Assembly: GCA_948528155.1 (NCBI GenBank)
Contig: CAOSZT010000142.1
Span: forward strand, 1-5,627
Direction: 5' to 3'
DNA: 5,627 bases
DNA from: an uncultured Clostridia bacterium
GTDB lineage: Bacteria; Bacillota; Clostridia; TANB77; CAG-508
The first letter of the stretch is position 1, and the number at the start of each line of letters is the position of its first letter. The position numbers and the translations under genes are program-made. Below are positions 5,505 to 5,627 of this stretch, in pieces. Under the pieces are notes generated by a model. It was not told the DNA's origin. It worked only from the letters and a program-made list of their open reading frames with translations, and did no database searches.

Positions 5505-5627
5505 ATGGAGGAAATAAAAGGAGAGCTAACAATTATGGATACTTTAGGTATAAAACCAAATTACAGTGAATTATCAAGAAAGTATGGGATTGATAGAAGA
5601 ACTATACAAAGATACCATCTAGGATAT
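5505..5627 (+). CDS. istA: IS21-family transposase IstA, N-terminus only
   Basis: The first 41 residues of a gene cut by the window edge. Residues about 11-38 read as the helix-turn-helix typical of IS21 IstA N-termini: a short lead, then N-Y-S-E-L-S-R-K-Y-G-I-D-R-R-T-I-Q-R-Y, which should bind the terminal repeats. The DDE catalytic domain would lie further on, outside the window. ATG 5505 has GAAGGGA at 5494-5500. A second in-frame ATG at 5535 has AGGAG at 5519-5523 with an 11-nt gap, so the start is not fully settled; the first keeps a normal IstA lead. The repeats and the extended -10 upstream support an insertion-sequence left end. The family call rests on this HTH alone; other HTH transposases are possible. 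Confidence 0.65.
   Translation, partial: MEEIKGELTIMDTLGIKPNYSELSRKYGIDRRTIQRYHLGY

Larger units (their letters stand above)
5300..5627 (+). mobile_element. left end of an IS21-family insertion sequence (partial)
   Basis: The span from the first TGTACA through the window edge contains, in order, terminal-type repeats, a promoter and the start of an IstA-like transposase. IS21 elements normally carry istA and istB; istB and the right end would lie beyond 5627. The exact left tip is an inference from the repeat pattern. Confidence 0.6.

Overview
The window is very AT-rich, uses the standard genetic code, and has strong AGGAGG-type ribosome binding sites and TTGACA/TATAAT-type promoters. This points to a low-GC Bacillota, most likely a clostridial or related gut bacterium. 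Its content is accessory DNA: an integrative or plasmid-borne mobilisable element that has partly decayed and has an insertion sequence next to it. No housekeeping gene, rRNA or tRNA is visible.

Left part (1-2085), + strand. A 378-residue protein with a C-terminal four-cysteine zinc-binding region resembles the DUF6076 group. It is followed by an overlapping pair: a HEPN-domain protein and a small MNT-type nucleotidyltransferase. The pair has its own extended -10 promoter in front and a 17-bp hairpin behind, so it reads as a self-contained HEPN/MNT toxin-antitoxin module.

Middle (2086-4130). A consensus promoter drives a short structured leader and an unrecognised 89-residue gene, which ends in a 21-bp hairpin shared with the convergent gene on the - strand. 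That gene is a MobV (Pre/Mob, TnpZ-like) relaxase with the family's catalytic histidine at residue 22 and an HxDExxPHxH metal site. Just upstream of it is a strong oriT candidate whose hairpin loop closely resembles the pMV158 nick region. Behind that lie six nearly touching imperfect hairpins (3855-4078), and then a good - strand promoter. The relaxase mRNA would therefore carry the oriT and the whole array in a leader of about 340 nt.

Right part (4151-5627), + strand. A large serine recombinase has lost its N-terminal catalytic domain, including the nucleophilic serine; only the end of that domain, the recombinase domain, zinc ribbon and coiled coil remain. A mobilisation gene beside such a recombinase recalls Tn4451-type elements (tnpX/tnpZ), but this copy looks unable to excise itself. 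The window ends in the left end of an IS21-family element: four ATGTACA repeats spaced 24/10/24, a promoter, and the start of istA.

The most unusual structure is the combined oriT and hairpin array. The HEPN/MNT pair, the zinc-finger gene and the 89-residue gene with its leader are the likely cargo.
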